From an uncultured Gemmatimonadota bacterium (GTDB lineage Bacteria; Gemmatimonadota; Gemmatimonadetes; Gemmatimonadales; Gemmatimonadaceae): a DNA stretch of 21,073 nucleotides. Positions 1 through 6,435 of this stretch are shown in pieces. Every line of letters begins with the position of its first letter. Positions within the stretch are counted from its first letter, which is position 1. A model generated the notes under the pieces. That model saw nothing but the letters and a program-made list of their open reading frames with translations, had not been told where the DNA came from and ran no database searches. The stretch covers positions 1 through 21,073 of the forward strand of contig CAMLHT010000032.1 in assembly GCA_946479895.1 (NCBI GenBank). The letters run 5' to 3'. Both the position numbers and the translations under genes were made by a program.

Positions 1-2
1 GC

Positions 3-641
3 ATCAGCAACGTCGGGCAGGGCGGCGAGGTGTCGTCGCTCGGCTATCGCGGCGAGGCCGGCACCGTGGCGGGCAGCCGGATGACCGAGCATTCCGTCAA
101 TGGATCGATCGCGGGCTCGCGCGTCGTGCTGGCGGGCGCCGTCGGACGGCGGGCCTGGCCGGGCCAGGCGTCCACGTACGCGAGCGCCTCGCTTGGTGTC
201 GCCGCCACGCGCTCGGTGATGGTGCAGGTCGCGGCCGGGTCATATCCGGCGAATCCGATGATCGGCATGGCCGCGGGAAAGTTCGTGAACGCCGGCCTGA
301 CCATGCGCCTCGGCCGTGGCTCTCCCTCGCTGCCCGCTCCGGCCGGCGTGCCGGCGCCGGCGCGCGGCTACACACGCGTCGCCATCCGCGCGAACGACGC
401 GCGGCGCGTGGAGATCGGTGGTGACTTCAGCAAGTGGCAACTCTCACCGGCGATCCGCGCGCCCAACGGCGTGTGGTACGTCGACCTCGCACTGCCTCCG
501 GGGGAGTACCGCTACGCCTTCCGCATCGATGGGAAGGAGTGGCGTGTTCCGGAGGGTGTCGCCGCCGCCGACGACGAATTCGGCGGCAAGACGGCCTGGC
601 TGACCGTCGACCGGACGGCCACCGGACCGAACTCGAAATGA
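3..641 (+). CDS. 3' fragment of a protein with a C-terminal glycogen-binding-like (CBM48/AMPK-type) beta domain
   Basis: The reading frame is open to the left edge, so the true start lies outside the window; the GTG at 30 is only an internal candidate. The first ~110 visible residues alternate small, polar and hydrophobic residues (for example SVMVQVAAGSYP and AGLTMRLGRG), which looks like beta-strand or outer-membrane barrel sequence, but this is inference. After a Pro/Ala linker (about nt 325-362) comes a compact domain with VEIGGDFSKW, GVWYVDLALPPGEYRYAFRIDG and a final WLTVD strand. This is the pattern of the isoamylase-N/AMPK-beta glycogen-binding E-set fold, where the Trp/Phe and Lys residues normally contact glucan. 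It may instead be a structural Ig-like domain without sugar binding. The stop at 639 lies 16 bases before the next start, so the two genes are probably co-transcribed. Confidence 0.6.
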   Translation: MSNVGQGGEVSSLGYRGEAGTVAGSRMTEHSVNGSIAGSRVVLAGAVGRRAWPGQASTYASASLGVAATRSVMVQVAAGSYPANPMIGMAAGKFVNAGLTMRLGRGSPSLPAPAGVPAPARGYTRVAIRANDARRVEIGGDFSKWQLSPAIRAPNGVWYVDLALPPGEYRYAFRIDGKEWRVPEGVAAADDEFGGKTAWLTVDRTATGPNSK

Positions 642-647
642 TTCAAC

Positions 648-653
648 AGGAGG
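648..653 (+). promoter_or_regulatory. Strong ribosome binding site of the Ala-rich secreted protein
   Basis: A perfect AGGAGG lies four bases before the ATG at 658. It fixes that start and shows that this organism uses canonical Shine-Dalgarno initiation at some genes, in contrast to the weak leaders of moxR and the first vWA gene. Confidence 0.7.
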
Positions 654-657
654 AAAC

Positions 658-1443
658 ATGAAGAAGTCCAGAATCGCGTTTGTGCTCGCTCTGGCTCCGG
701 CGGCTCTCGCCGCGCAGTCCGCAACGTCCACCACGTCGGCCAGCGCGGCCGCTGCCGCGAAAGCGGAGCGGGCGTCGGTCGCCGGCGCCGCGCAGGCGAC
801 GACCACCACGAATGCCAGCGCCGACATCCCCGCGTCGTATTCCGCGGAGAGCAGGGCGAAGCTGAACGCGACCTTCGCCGCCGCGCGCAAGCGCGACGTT
901 CCGGAGCAGCCCATCCGCGACCGCATCGCCGAAGGACGGGCGAAGGCCGCGTCGGAGGCGCAGGTCGTCCTCGCCGCGCAGCGGACCGAAGCGCGCCTGG
1001 AAGCAGCGCAGGAGGCGATGGTGCGCGCGGGCCGCAAGCCGACGGACGGTGAGATGACGCGCGGCGAGCATGCGATGGCCCGCGGGGCGACGGAAGTGCA
1101 GATCGAGGCGATCGCGAAACAGACGCCGCCGGACCGGTCCCTGGAGGTCTCCCTCGGCGTCCTGACCGAGCTTCAGGCGCGCGGCGTCGCGACCGATCGC
1201 GCGGTCGCGCAGATCGTCAGCAGGCTCGAGGCGCGGGCGTCCGACGCCGCGATCCGTGAGCGGGCCGTGACCGCGAACGGCAACGCTGGAGTGACTGCGT
1301 CGGTCGGCGCGCCGGCGACGAAGGCGGGCGCGGGGGTCAACGCGACCGGCGCGGCCGCCGCCACGACCACCGGCGCGGGAGCAGCGGTCGGCGGTGGTGC
1401 GAAGGTGGGCGTGGGTGGCCTGATCAAGCCGCCGACGGCCTGA
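658..1443 (+). CDS. Secreted Ala-rich protein of unknown function
   Basis: The 261-residue product starts at an ATG behind a perfect AGGAGG. It opens with a clear signal peptide (MKKSRIAFVLALAPAALAAQ, cleavage likely after residue 19). The mature protein has a low-complexity Ala/Ser/Thr stretch (about 20-55), then a helical, charged middle (about 60-205) rich in Ala, Arg and Glu with the look of a helical bundle, then a Gly/Ala/Thr-rich tail (from about 210) ending GGLIKPPTA. I recognise no catalytic motif and no named family. It follows the partial upstream gene by 16 bases and ends at a strong terminator, so it is the last gene of its unit. The helical core could be a periplasmic adaptor, but that is a guess. 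Confidence 0.8.
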   Translation: MKKSRIAFVLALAPAALAAQSATSTTSASAAAAAKAERASVAGAAQATTTTNASADIPASYSAESRAKLNATFAAARKRDVPEQPIRDRIAEGRAKAASEAQVVLAAQRTEARLEAAQEAMVRAGRKPTDGEMTRGEHAMARGATEVQIEAIAKQTPPDRSLEVSLGVLTELQARGVATDRAVAQIVSRLEARASDAAIRERAVTANGNAGVTASVGAPATKAGAGVNATGAAAATTTGAGAAVGGGAKVGVGGLIKPPTA

Positions 1444-1458
1444 TCACCCCGAAAGGAA

Positions 1459-1500
1459 AAACAGCACCGCGGCTTTCGCCGCGGTGCTGTTTCTCTTTCT
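1459..1500. terminator. Bidirectional intrinsic terminator between convergent genes
   Basis: A perfect 15-bp stem (1459-1473 with 1478-1492) closes a four-base TTTC loop. On the plus strand it is followed by a pyrimidine run (TTCTCTTTCT); on the minus strand the stem runs directly into five Ts and a further pyrimidine stretch. It begins 16 bases after the stop at 1443 and lies about 56 bases beyond the stop of the convergent gene at 1556, so it can end transcription from both sides. Confidence 0.85.
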
Positions 1501-1555
1501 CCCCCCTTGTACTGCTCCTTCGCCCCCCAGCGAAGGTCCTGCACCCGCATTCCTG

Positions 1556-2290
1556 CTATCGACCGCGTGGCCGCGAGGACGTCGGCCGGCTGCTGATCCC
1601 CACCGGGATCTGGGCGCCTCCGCCGCGGACCGTTCCACCCGTGTTGTAGGTGCCGCCGCCGTACGTGCCCGACGGGTTGGCGCCATAGACGGGAGTGCGC
1701 ATCGGCGGACGACCGTTCCGGGACGGAGGAGCGCAGTTGTCGCCATCCACGCCACCGCCGCGGATCACCGCGCCGAAGATGCCACCCCATCCACCACCAC
1801 TGCCGCCGGTGCCGGTGCGGCCGGTGCCGGCGCCGCTGCCACCGCGAAGGATCGCGCCTTCATCCTCGGACGGAGCGGGCTCGCTGGCCGGCGCCGGGCG
1901 TGGAATCGAGGGCACGACTGCCTCGGTCACGGTGGGCGCCGCGGCCGTCTGCACGACGCTCAGGTCCGGGATCTCCTCGACGACGTCGGCAGCGACCGGC
2001 TCGGGCGCGGCCTTCACCGTCGGCGTGCTGGACCGAACGGCCTTCGTGCCGTTGCCGCGCTTCGTGACGGTCTTCGCTTCCGGCTTCGCCTCGGGCACCG
2101 TCTCGCTGAGCGCGAACTGCTTCGCGGTCTGGGCCTGGGCCAGCTGGATGCCGGCGGCATCGGCCTGCTGAAGCTCATTCGCGAAATCATCGGTGGGAGC
2201 CTTGTTCGTGGCGCGATACGCGACGAACGCGGCCAGGCCAAGGCCGACGACGGAGACGGGGATTCCGACCAGCAACAGGGACTTACGCAT
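1556..2290 (-). CDS. Single-pass membrane or exported protein with Gly-rich tail, unknown function
   Basis: I chose the ATG at 2290 because a perfect AGGAGG (CCTCCT at 2295-2300 on the plus strand) stands four bases before it. The open frame extends to 2353, but those 21 extra codons lie upstream of the ribosome binding site. The resulting 244-residue product starts MRKSLLLVGIPVSVVGLG, giving one membrane segment (about residues 4-27) or an uncleaved signal anchor. Next come a polar linker with a basic segment (EAKPEAKTVTKRGNGTKAVR), a Pro/Ala/Glu segment (PRPAPASEPAPSEDE) and a Gly/Ser-rich C terminus that ends in Arg/Ser/Pro repeats. The C-terminal half looks disordered. I recognise no family. 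It stands alone and convergent to the Ala-rich secreted protein. Confidence 0.7.
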   Translation of the reverse strand: MRKSLLLVGIPVSVVGLGLAAFVAYRATNKAPTDDFANELQQADAAGIQLAQAQTAKQFALSETVPEAKPEAKTVTKRGNGTKAVRSSTPTVKAAPEPVAADVVEEIPDLSVVQTAAAPTVTEAVVPSIPRPAPASEPAPSEDEGAILRGGSGAGTGRTGTGGSGGGWGGIFGAVIRGGGVDGDNCAPPSRNGRPPMRTPVYGANPSGTYGGGTYNTGGTVRGGGAQIPVGISSRPTSSRPRGR

Positions 2291-2717
2291 GGATCCTCCT
2301 GGGGCGCCTATGCGAGCCTCGACTCCGGGGCTCACGTCCAGTGGAAAAGGCACACCGGGGGCCGAGCTAAACCGTGGGATCGGCCGGGTTAATTGGTGAC
2401 AGGCGTCACCGGGGGAGGACAGGGCTGTGCTTCACATGGGACAAGCCGACCAATCGATTGGGGGCCTGGAGTCATGCGGTCGTACAGGGGTGTGGTTCGC
2501 GGATGCCGCTGATGAATGCGGAAACGGCACCCCTGATTTGGGACTGCGATTCGACAGGCTGATCGGGATTTCGCCGAAGGATCATCCACCGCGAGTCGAG
2601 AAAAGGATTCGGGTGCCGTTTCCGCGTTCATCAGCGGGATCAGCGAATCCACCGGCCGGAAGTTGAACCCAACTCAGTTGCGCCCGCAGTGCCCGTTGGC
2701 ACTCGGCCCCGCGATGC
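2291..2717. other. Non-coding intergenic region between two minus-strand genes
   Basis: About 430 bases without a credible gene. It should hold the promoter of the membrane-protein gene on its left side and the 3' end signals of the amidase gene on its right. Visible structures are an interrupted palindrome GGTGAC-AGGC-GTCACC at 2395-2410 (operator-like), a 12-base palindrome CCAATCGATTGG at 2450-2461, a pair of 37-base inverted-repeat arms (2496-2532 and 2611-2647) and a short perfect hairpin AGTGCC-CGTT-GGCACT at 2688-2703 just beyond the amidase stop, without a T tract. Short ORFs here on both strands share the peptide PLMNAETAP only because they read the two inverted arms. Confidence 0.6.
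2496..2647. repeat. 37-bp imperfect inverted repeat pair with 78-bp spacer
   Basis: The arm at 2496-2532 matches the reverse complement of the arm at 2611-2647 with three mismatches in 37 bases; the inner 27 bases carry only one mismatch. The shared core contains GCTGATGAA and GCGGAAACGGCACCC. The spacer is not visibly self-complementary. The core resembles the short intergenic repeats with GATGAACGCGGA-like words that I know from other GC-rich soil bacteria, so a dispersed repeat family is likely, but copy number cannot be judged from this window. No transposase is nearby. Confidence 0.7.
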
Positions 2718-4334
2718 TCAATCCGTCGGCGGCCTGGTCGTGAGCGTCGGGACCGTGGTGGACAGCTTCGGCGCGACGCGGGCGCGCGTTGCCTGCTCGA
2801 GGTCGTAGGCCCAGCCGAGCAGCTTGTCGTCGGTCCAGAGGTCGCCGATGAACGCGAGGTTGAACGGCGTGCCGTCCGCGTAGTAGGCGTACGGGAACGT
2901 CACCGTCGGCAGGCCGATGTCGTTGATGATGTTGCTCGGCAGCTCGGGGTGGTCGTTGGGCGTCGCGTCACCGTTGCGTCGCGATATCGGCGCGCCGGCC
3001 TGGGGGAAGAACAGCCCGTCGAGCTTCCTGTCGGCGAGCACCTTCCGGAACAGCGCGCGCATGTCCTTGCGCCACGCCCCGTAGGCGTCCATCTGCTCCG
3101 TCGCGGTGATGGCGACCGGGTTGCCGCGTCCGCCCCCGTTGGCCATGCGCTTTCCCGTCAGCTTCTCCCATTCATCCACGCTGTGGAACGGCGAGCTGTC
3201 GGCGAGGCCCTGCATGTAGACGAACATGTCGTGCGCGCCGACGCTCGCCCGCGGCTGCTTCGCGTACAGCTCCTTCCAGCCGGTGTCGAGGAACGGATCC
3301 TCGACGACTTCCGCGCCCCGCGCCACGAGCGCCGCCACCGCGCGGTCGTAGATCGCCTTCGTCTCCGGCGCGAGCGGCACGAAGTTGCGACGCCAGCCGG
3401 TGCCCACGAGGCCGAACCGCTTTCCGGCCAGTGACGTGGTGCTCAGGGCCGACGCGTAGCTCGCCGTCGTCTTCCGGCCCACCGACGCGTACGATGAGAG
3501 GTCGCGAGGTGAAGGGCCGGCGATCACGTCGAGGACGATGGCCGCGTCGGTGACGGTCCGGGCGAGCGGCCCGACCACGTCGCGAAACGTCGCGTCGATC
3601 GGCACGACGCCCGCGAGCGGAACCAGGCCGAACGTCGCCTTCACCCCGACGAGCGCCTGCGCCGCCGACGGGTTCTGGATCGAGCCGCCGGTCTCCGTGC
3701 CGATGCCGAACACGGCGAAGCTCGCGTTCACCGCCGTCGCCGAGCCGCCGCTCGAGCCGCCGGGCTCGCGGTCGTCGGCGTACGGGTTGAACGTCTGCCC
3801 GGCGACGGTGCTCTTCGAGTACGTCCCGTTGCCCGCGAAGTCCGGCATGTTCGTCTTGCCGAGGATAATCGCGCCCGCGCGGCGGAGCCTCGCGACGACT
3901 TCGGCATCCCGGGCCGGGATCATGTCGATGCCACCGGTTGCCTTGCTGAATCCGGCAAAGCCGGCGGTCGTCACCATGCCGCCGACGTCGATGTTGTCCT
4001 TGATGACGATCGGCACGCCATGCAGCGGACCGCGCGGGCCACTCCGCGCCAGCTCCCGATCGAGCTCGGCCGCCTCGGCCAGGGCGCGCGGGTTCATCGA
4101 GATGAACGCGTTGTAGTGCGGCTCGTACGTGGCGATGCGATCGAGATACGCCTGGACCAGCTGCACCGCGGTGTATTTCCGCGCCGCGTAGTCGGCCTGC
4201 ACCTGGCCGATCGTGAGCTCGACGACGTTTATCGGGCTCGCTGGCGCCCGGGATGCCGGCGCCGGCGTGACGGATCCACCGGAAGCGCAGCCGACGAGCA
4301 GGACGGCTGAGGCGAGAAGGAGATTTCGGTTCAC
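2718..4334 (-). CDS. Amidase-signature family hydrolase, predicted lipoprotein
   Basis: Amidase-signature enzymes hydrolyse carboxylic amides with a Ser-cisSer-Lys triad. The triad is visible: Lys112 in PIVIKDNID, the Gly/Ser-rich loop EPGGSSGGSATAV (Ser194/195) and Ser218 in TETGGSIQNPSA. I use the GTG at 4334 because it gives a short, typical lipoprotein signal (NRNLLLASAVLLVGC, lipobox LVGC, Cys16) and a 538-residue protein of normal family length. A longer frame to 4487 would bury the signal behind about 50 atypical residues and overlap the divergent glycosylase start. No good Shine-Dalgarno precedes either start. Substrate is unknown; periplasmic or outer-membrane-anchored amidases of this class may act on peptides, amides or cell-wall fragments. 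It closely resembles proteins annotated as amidase or, loosely, Glu-tRNA amidotransferase subunit A, but the lipobox argues against a role in tRNA charging. Confidence 0.9.
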   Translation of the reverse strand: MNRNLLLASAVLLVGCASGGSVTPAPASRAPASPINVVELTIGQVQADYAARKYTAVQLVQAYLDRIATYEPHYNAFISMNPRALAEAAELDRELARSGPRGPLHGVPIVIKDNIDVGGMVTTAGFAGFSKATGGIDMIPARDAEVVARLRRAGAIILGKTNMPDFAGNGTYSKSTVAGQTFNPYADDREPGGSSGGSATAVNASFAVFGIGTETGGSIQNPSAAQALVGVKATFGLVPLAGVVPIDATFRDVVGPLARTVTDAAIVLDVIAGPSPRDLSSYASVGRKTTASYASALSTTSLAGKRFGLVGTGWRRNFVPLAPETKAIYDRAVAALVARGAEVVEDPFLDTGWKELYAKQPRASVGAHDMFVYMQGLADSSPFHSVDEWEKLTGKRMANGGGRGNPVAITATEQMDAYGAWRKDMRALFRKVLADRKLDGLFFPQAGAPISRRNGDATPNDHPELPSNIINDIGLPTVTFPYAYYADGTPFNLAFIGDLWTDDKLLGWAYDLEQATRARVAPKLSTTVPTLTTRPPTD

Positions 4335-4467
4335 GAGACGATGGCTGGGCTGAAGGCCGGCGTGGAAGAACGCCTTCCATAAAGGTGGCACCGACGACCA
4401 GTCACTGGCCACCGGCACGTCATCCGCTTCACTCGTCGCCCCACGACCAGCGCAGTACTGTTGGGGC
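4335..4467. promoter_or_regulatory. Divergent promoter region between amidase and DNA glycosylase genes
   Basis: The 133 bases between the two divergent starts must carry at least the glycosylase promoter, since no gene reads into it. I see no convincing -35/-10 pair. A short hairpin (TGGAAG, five-base loop, CTTCCA) lies near 4370-4386. A GGGG just before the ATG at 4468 is the only Shine-Dalgarno-like element on the plus strand. Confidence 0.4.
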
Positions 4468-5349
4468 ATGCCCGAGCTACCCGACATCGTCGCCTACATC
4501 GAAGCGCTCGAGCGGAAGATCGGCGGGCAGGTGATCACGGGCGTCCGGGTGAAGAGTCCGTTCGTGGTCCGCTCCTTCGATCCGCCGATTTCCGCCGCGG
4601 CCGGACACCGCGTGGTGGGACTGCGGCGCCTGGGCAAGCGCATCGCGATGGAGCTCGATGGCGAGCTGTTCGTCGTGATCCATCTCATGATTGCCGGGCG
4701 ATTCCTGTGGAAGCCGGCCGGCGCGCCGCGCACCAACAGGCTCGCGCGAGCCGCATTCGACTTCGAGGCAGGGTCGCTGATCCTCACCGAGGCCGGCACG
4801 CAGAAGCGCGCGTCGATTCATCTCGTGAAGGGCGTCGAGGGCCTGCGGGAGTTCGATCGCGGCGGCCTGGAGGTCCTCGACGCCACGCTCGAGGAGTTCG
4901 CGGCGCGCCTTCGCTCCGAGAATCACACGCTCAAGCGGTCGCTCACCGACCCGCGGCTCTTTTCGGGAATCGGCAACGCCTACTCGGATGAGATCCTGCA
5001 TCGCGCGCGGCTCTCGCCGGTGCAGCTCACGCGGAAGATCGGCGACGCCGACGTCGCGACGCTCTTCGCCGCGACGAAGGAGGTGCTCGTCGAATGGACG
5101 AATCGCTTTCGCGAGCAGTACCGCGACGGATTCCCGGAGAAGGTCACCGCGTTCCGGCCCGAGATGGCGGTTCACGGCAAGTACGGCGAGCCCTGCCCGG
5201 TCTGCGGGACGCCGGTCCAGCGCATCAGGTACGCGAGCAATGAGACCAACTACTGCGCCCGCTGCCAGACCGGGGGCCGGCTGCTTGCGGATCGGGCGCT
5301 CTCGCGGCTCCTCAGGCAGGACTGGCCGAAGTCGATCGACGAGTTGTAG
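4468..5349 (+). CDS. mutM: Formamidopyrimidine-DNA glycosylase (Fpg/Nei family), divergent zinc-finger subtype
   Basis: Bifunctional glycosylase/AP lyase for oxidised purines. The N terminus MPELPDI gives the catalytic Pro and Glu after Met removal; Lys57 (RRLGKRIA) matches the conserved DNA-contacting lysine; a helix-two-turn-helix with GIGNAYSDE lies near residue 170; a C-terminal zinc finger has Cys243, Cys246, Cys263 and Cys266. The 293-residue length is slightly above E. coli Fpg (269). Several usual Fpg residues differ: the zinc-finger Arg (E. coli Arg258) is Asn258 in YASNETNYC, the DPRRFG loop is replaced by EAGTQKRA, and HLGMSG reads HLMIAG. This is a coherent subgroup rather than a decayed copy, since the fold and the catalytic end are intact. 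Lesion specificity is therefore uncertain. The gene ends 11 bases before the convergent PhzF gene. Confidence 0.9.
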   Translation: MPELPDIVAYIEALERKIGGQVITGVRVKSPFVVRSFDPPISAAAGHRVVGLRRLGKRIAMELDGELFVVIHLMIAGRFLWKPAGAPRTNRLARAAFDFEAGSLILTEAGTQKRASIHLVKGVEGLREFDRGGLEVLDATLEEFAARLRSENHTLKRSLTDPRLFSGIGNAYSDEILHRARLSPVQLTRKIGDADVATLFAATKEVLVEWTNRFREQYRDGFPEKVTAFRPEMAVHGKYGEPCPVCGTPVQRIRYASNETNYCARCQTGGRLLADRALSRLLRQDWPKSIDEL

Positions 5350-5360
5350 GGAGCCCGCCG

Positions 5361-6269
5361 TCAGAGGCTGAAGACGCCCTCGGTCATCAGCACCGTCGAC
5401 CCGCCGACGCGCGTCCGGACCACCGCGCCGCCGGTCTTGTCGGCCTCCGCCTCCAGAATGCTCGGCCGGCCCATCTCGAAGCCCTGCTCGACGATCCACT
5501 TGAGGGTGCCGTCGCGCCGCGGATCGCGCGCCGCCAGGTAGCCAGCGAGCCCGACCACGGCGCTGCCGGTCGCCGGGTCTTCCGCGATCCCGATTCCCGG
5601 AGCGAACATACGGGAGTGGATGTGCGATCCGAGGCGCTCCCCGCCCTCGGCGAACAGGAAGACCTTGGAGGTGACGTACCCCGCGAGCGTTTCCTCCCAG
5701 AGGTCCATCTTCAGCCGCGCCGCGGCGACGGCCGACCGGTCGGTGAAGGGAATGAAGAGGAAATGCACGCCGCAGGAGACCGACTGCGGAGACCAGTCGC
5801 CATCGCGGATCGAGGAGGCGGGCAGGGACAGCATCGCCGCCAGCTTCTCGCGGGACGGAGGCGGCGGCCCGACTTCGGGGGCCTGGGCGGCGGTGAGCTG
5901 CGCGAAGACCGGTTTTCCATCCCGCGCGCGAATGGTCACCGGCACCGGGCCGACGATCTCCTCGAGCACGATGTTCGTGGATTCGCCGGTCAGCTTCACC
6001 GCCCCCGTGGAGGCAAGCACATGCGCCGTCCCGACGGTCGGGTGGCCGGCGAACGGCAGCTCGCCTCCCGGGGTAAAGATCCGAACACGCGCGGTATGCG
6101 CCGGGTTCTCCGGCGGCAGGACGAACGTGGTTTCGGAGAAGTTGAACTCCCGGGCGATCGGGAGCATCAGGGAGGGGTCGATTCCCCGGGCGTCGGGGAA
6201 GACCGCGAGCTGGTTTCCGCCGAAAGCCCGATCGGTGAAGACGTCGGCGGTGATGAAGGGTACGCGCAT
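5361..6269 (-). CDS. PhzF-family protein (isomerase-like)
   Basis: PhzF-family proteins have two similar alpha/beta halves (diaminopimelate-epimerase fold) and an acid-base Glu; the phenazine enzyme isomerises a dihydroxyanthranilate, but most members have unknown substrates. Seen here: N-terminal VFTDRAFGGNQLAVF, Glu46 in FNFSETTFV at the position of the catalytic Glu, GGELPFAGHPTVGTAHVL, and in the second half EDPATGSAVVGLAGYL. The ATG at 6269 gives a 302-residue product, normal for the family; the open frame runs on to 7724 but that extension is antisense to the vWA gene and has no family match. There is no clear Shine-Dalgarno. No phenazine genes are nearby, so a phenazine role is unlikely. 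It is convergent with the glycosylase gene and divergent from the large plus-strand cluster. Confidence 0.92.
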   Translation of the reverse strand: MRVPFITADVFTDRAFGGNQLAVFPDARGIDPSLMLPIAREFNFSETTFVLPPENPAHTARVRIFTPGGELPFAGHPTVGTAHVLASTGAVKLTGESTNIVLEEIVGPVPVTIRARDGKPVFAQLTAAQAPEVGPPPPSREKLAAMLSLPASSIRDGDWSPQSVSCGVHFLFIPFTDRSAVAAARLKMDLWEETLAGYVTSKVFLFAEGGERLGSHIHSRMFAPGIGIAEDPATGSAVVGLAGYLAARDPRRDGTLKWIVEQGFEMGRPSILEAEADKTGGAVVRTRVGGSTVLMTEGVFSL

Positions 6270-6435
6270 TCGTGAAACGTAAGTCAACTGTTGGTGGGGC
6301 CCGGTGTGTCTCAACCTCAGTTCCTCGTGGAGCGCCGACTCAACGAAGCGGGCGGCTTCGCGGTAGTACCAGTATGAGGGCAGGCGCTGGAGCCTGCGGC
6401 CATCTCGGTCGCCGGCAGTGGTTCTCCCTGGTCGA
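6270..6435. promoter_or_regulatory. Divergent promoter/leader region ahead of the large plus-strand cluster
   Basis: These 166 bases separate the PhzF start from the first vWA gene and should contain promoters for both. Two hairpins are visible: CGAAGC...GCTTCG around 6338-6358 and GCAGGC-GCTGGA-GCCTGC at 6380-6397. The second resembles the GCAGGC...GCCTGC palindromes common as dispersed repeats in GC-rich genomes. No strong Shine-Dalgarno stands before the vWA start. A TAGTAC/AGTATGAG stretch near 6364-6377 is the only AT-richer patch and could be a -10, with low certainty. Confidence 0.4.

Noticed and set aside
1484..2392. Plus-strand ORF of 302 codons opposite the membrane-protein gene
   Set aside because: It starts within the terminator loop region and has shadow composition; the minus-strand gene has a perfect ribosome binding site and a membrane anchor.
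2374..2666. Small ORFs on both strands sharing the peptide PLMNAETAP
   Set aside because: The shared peptide comes from the two inverted-repeat arms being read in opposite directions, not from conserved proteins. No ribosome binding sites fit.
2688..2703. Hairpin AGTGCC-CGTT-GGCACT as amidase terminator
   Set aside because: Only a six-base stem and no T tract on the minus strand, so terminator function is not supported.
4335..4487. Longer start for the amidase gene
   Set aside because: It would add about 50 atypical residues before a good lipoprotein signal and overlap the glycosylase start.
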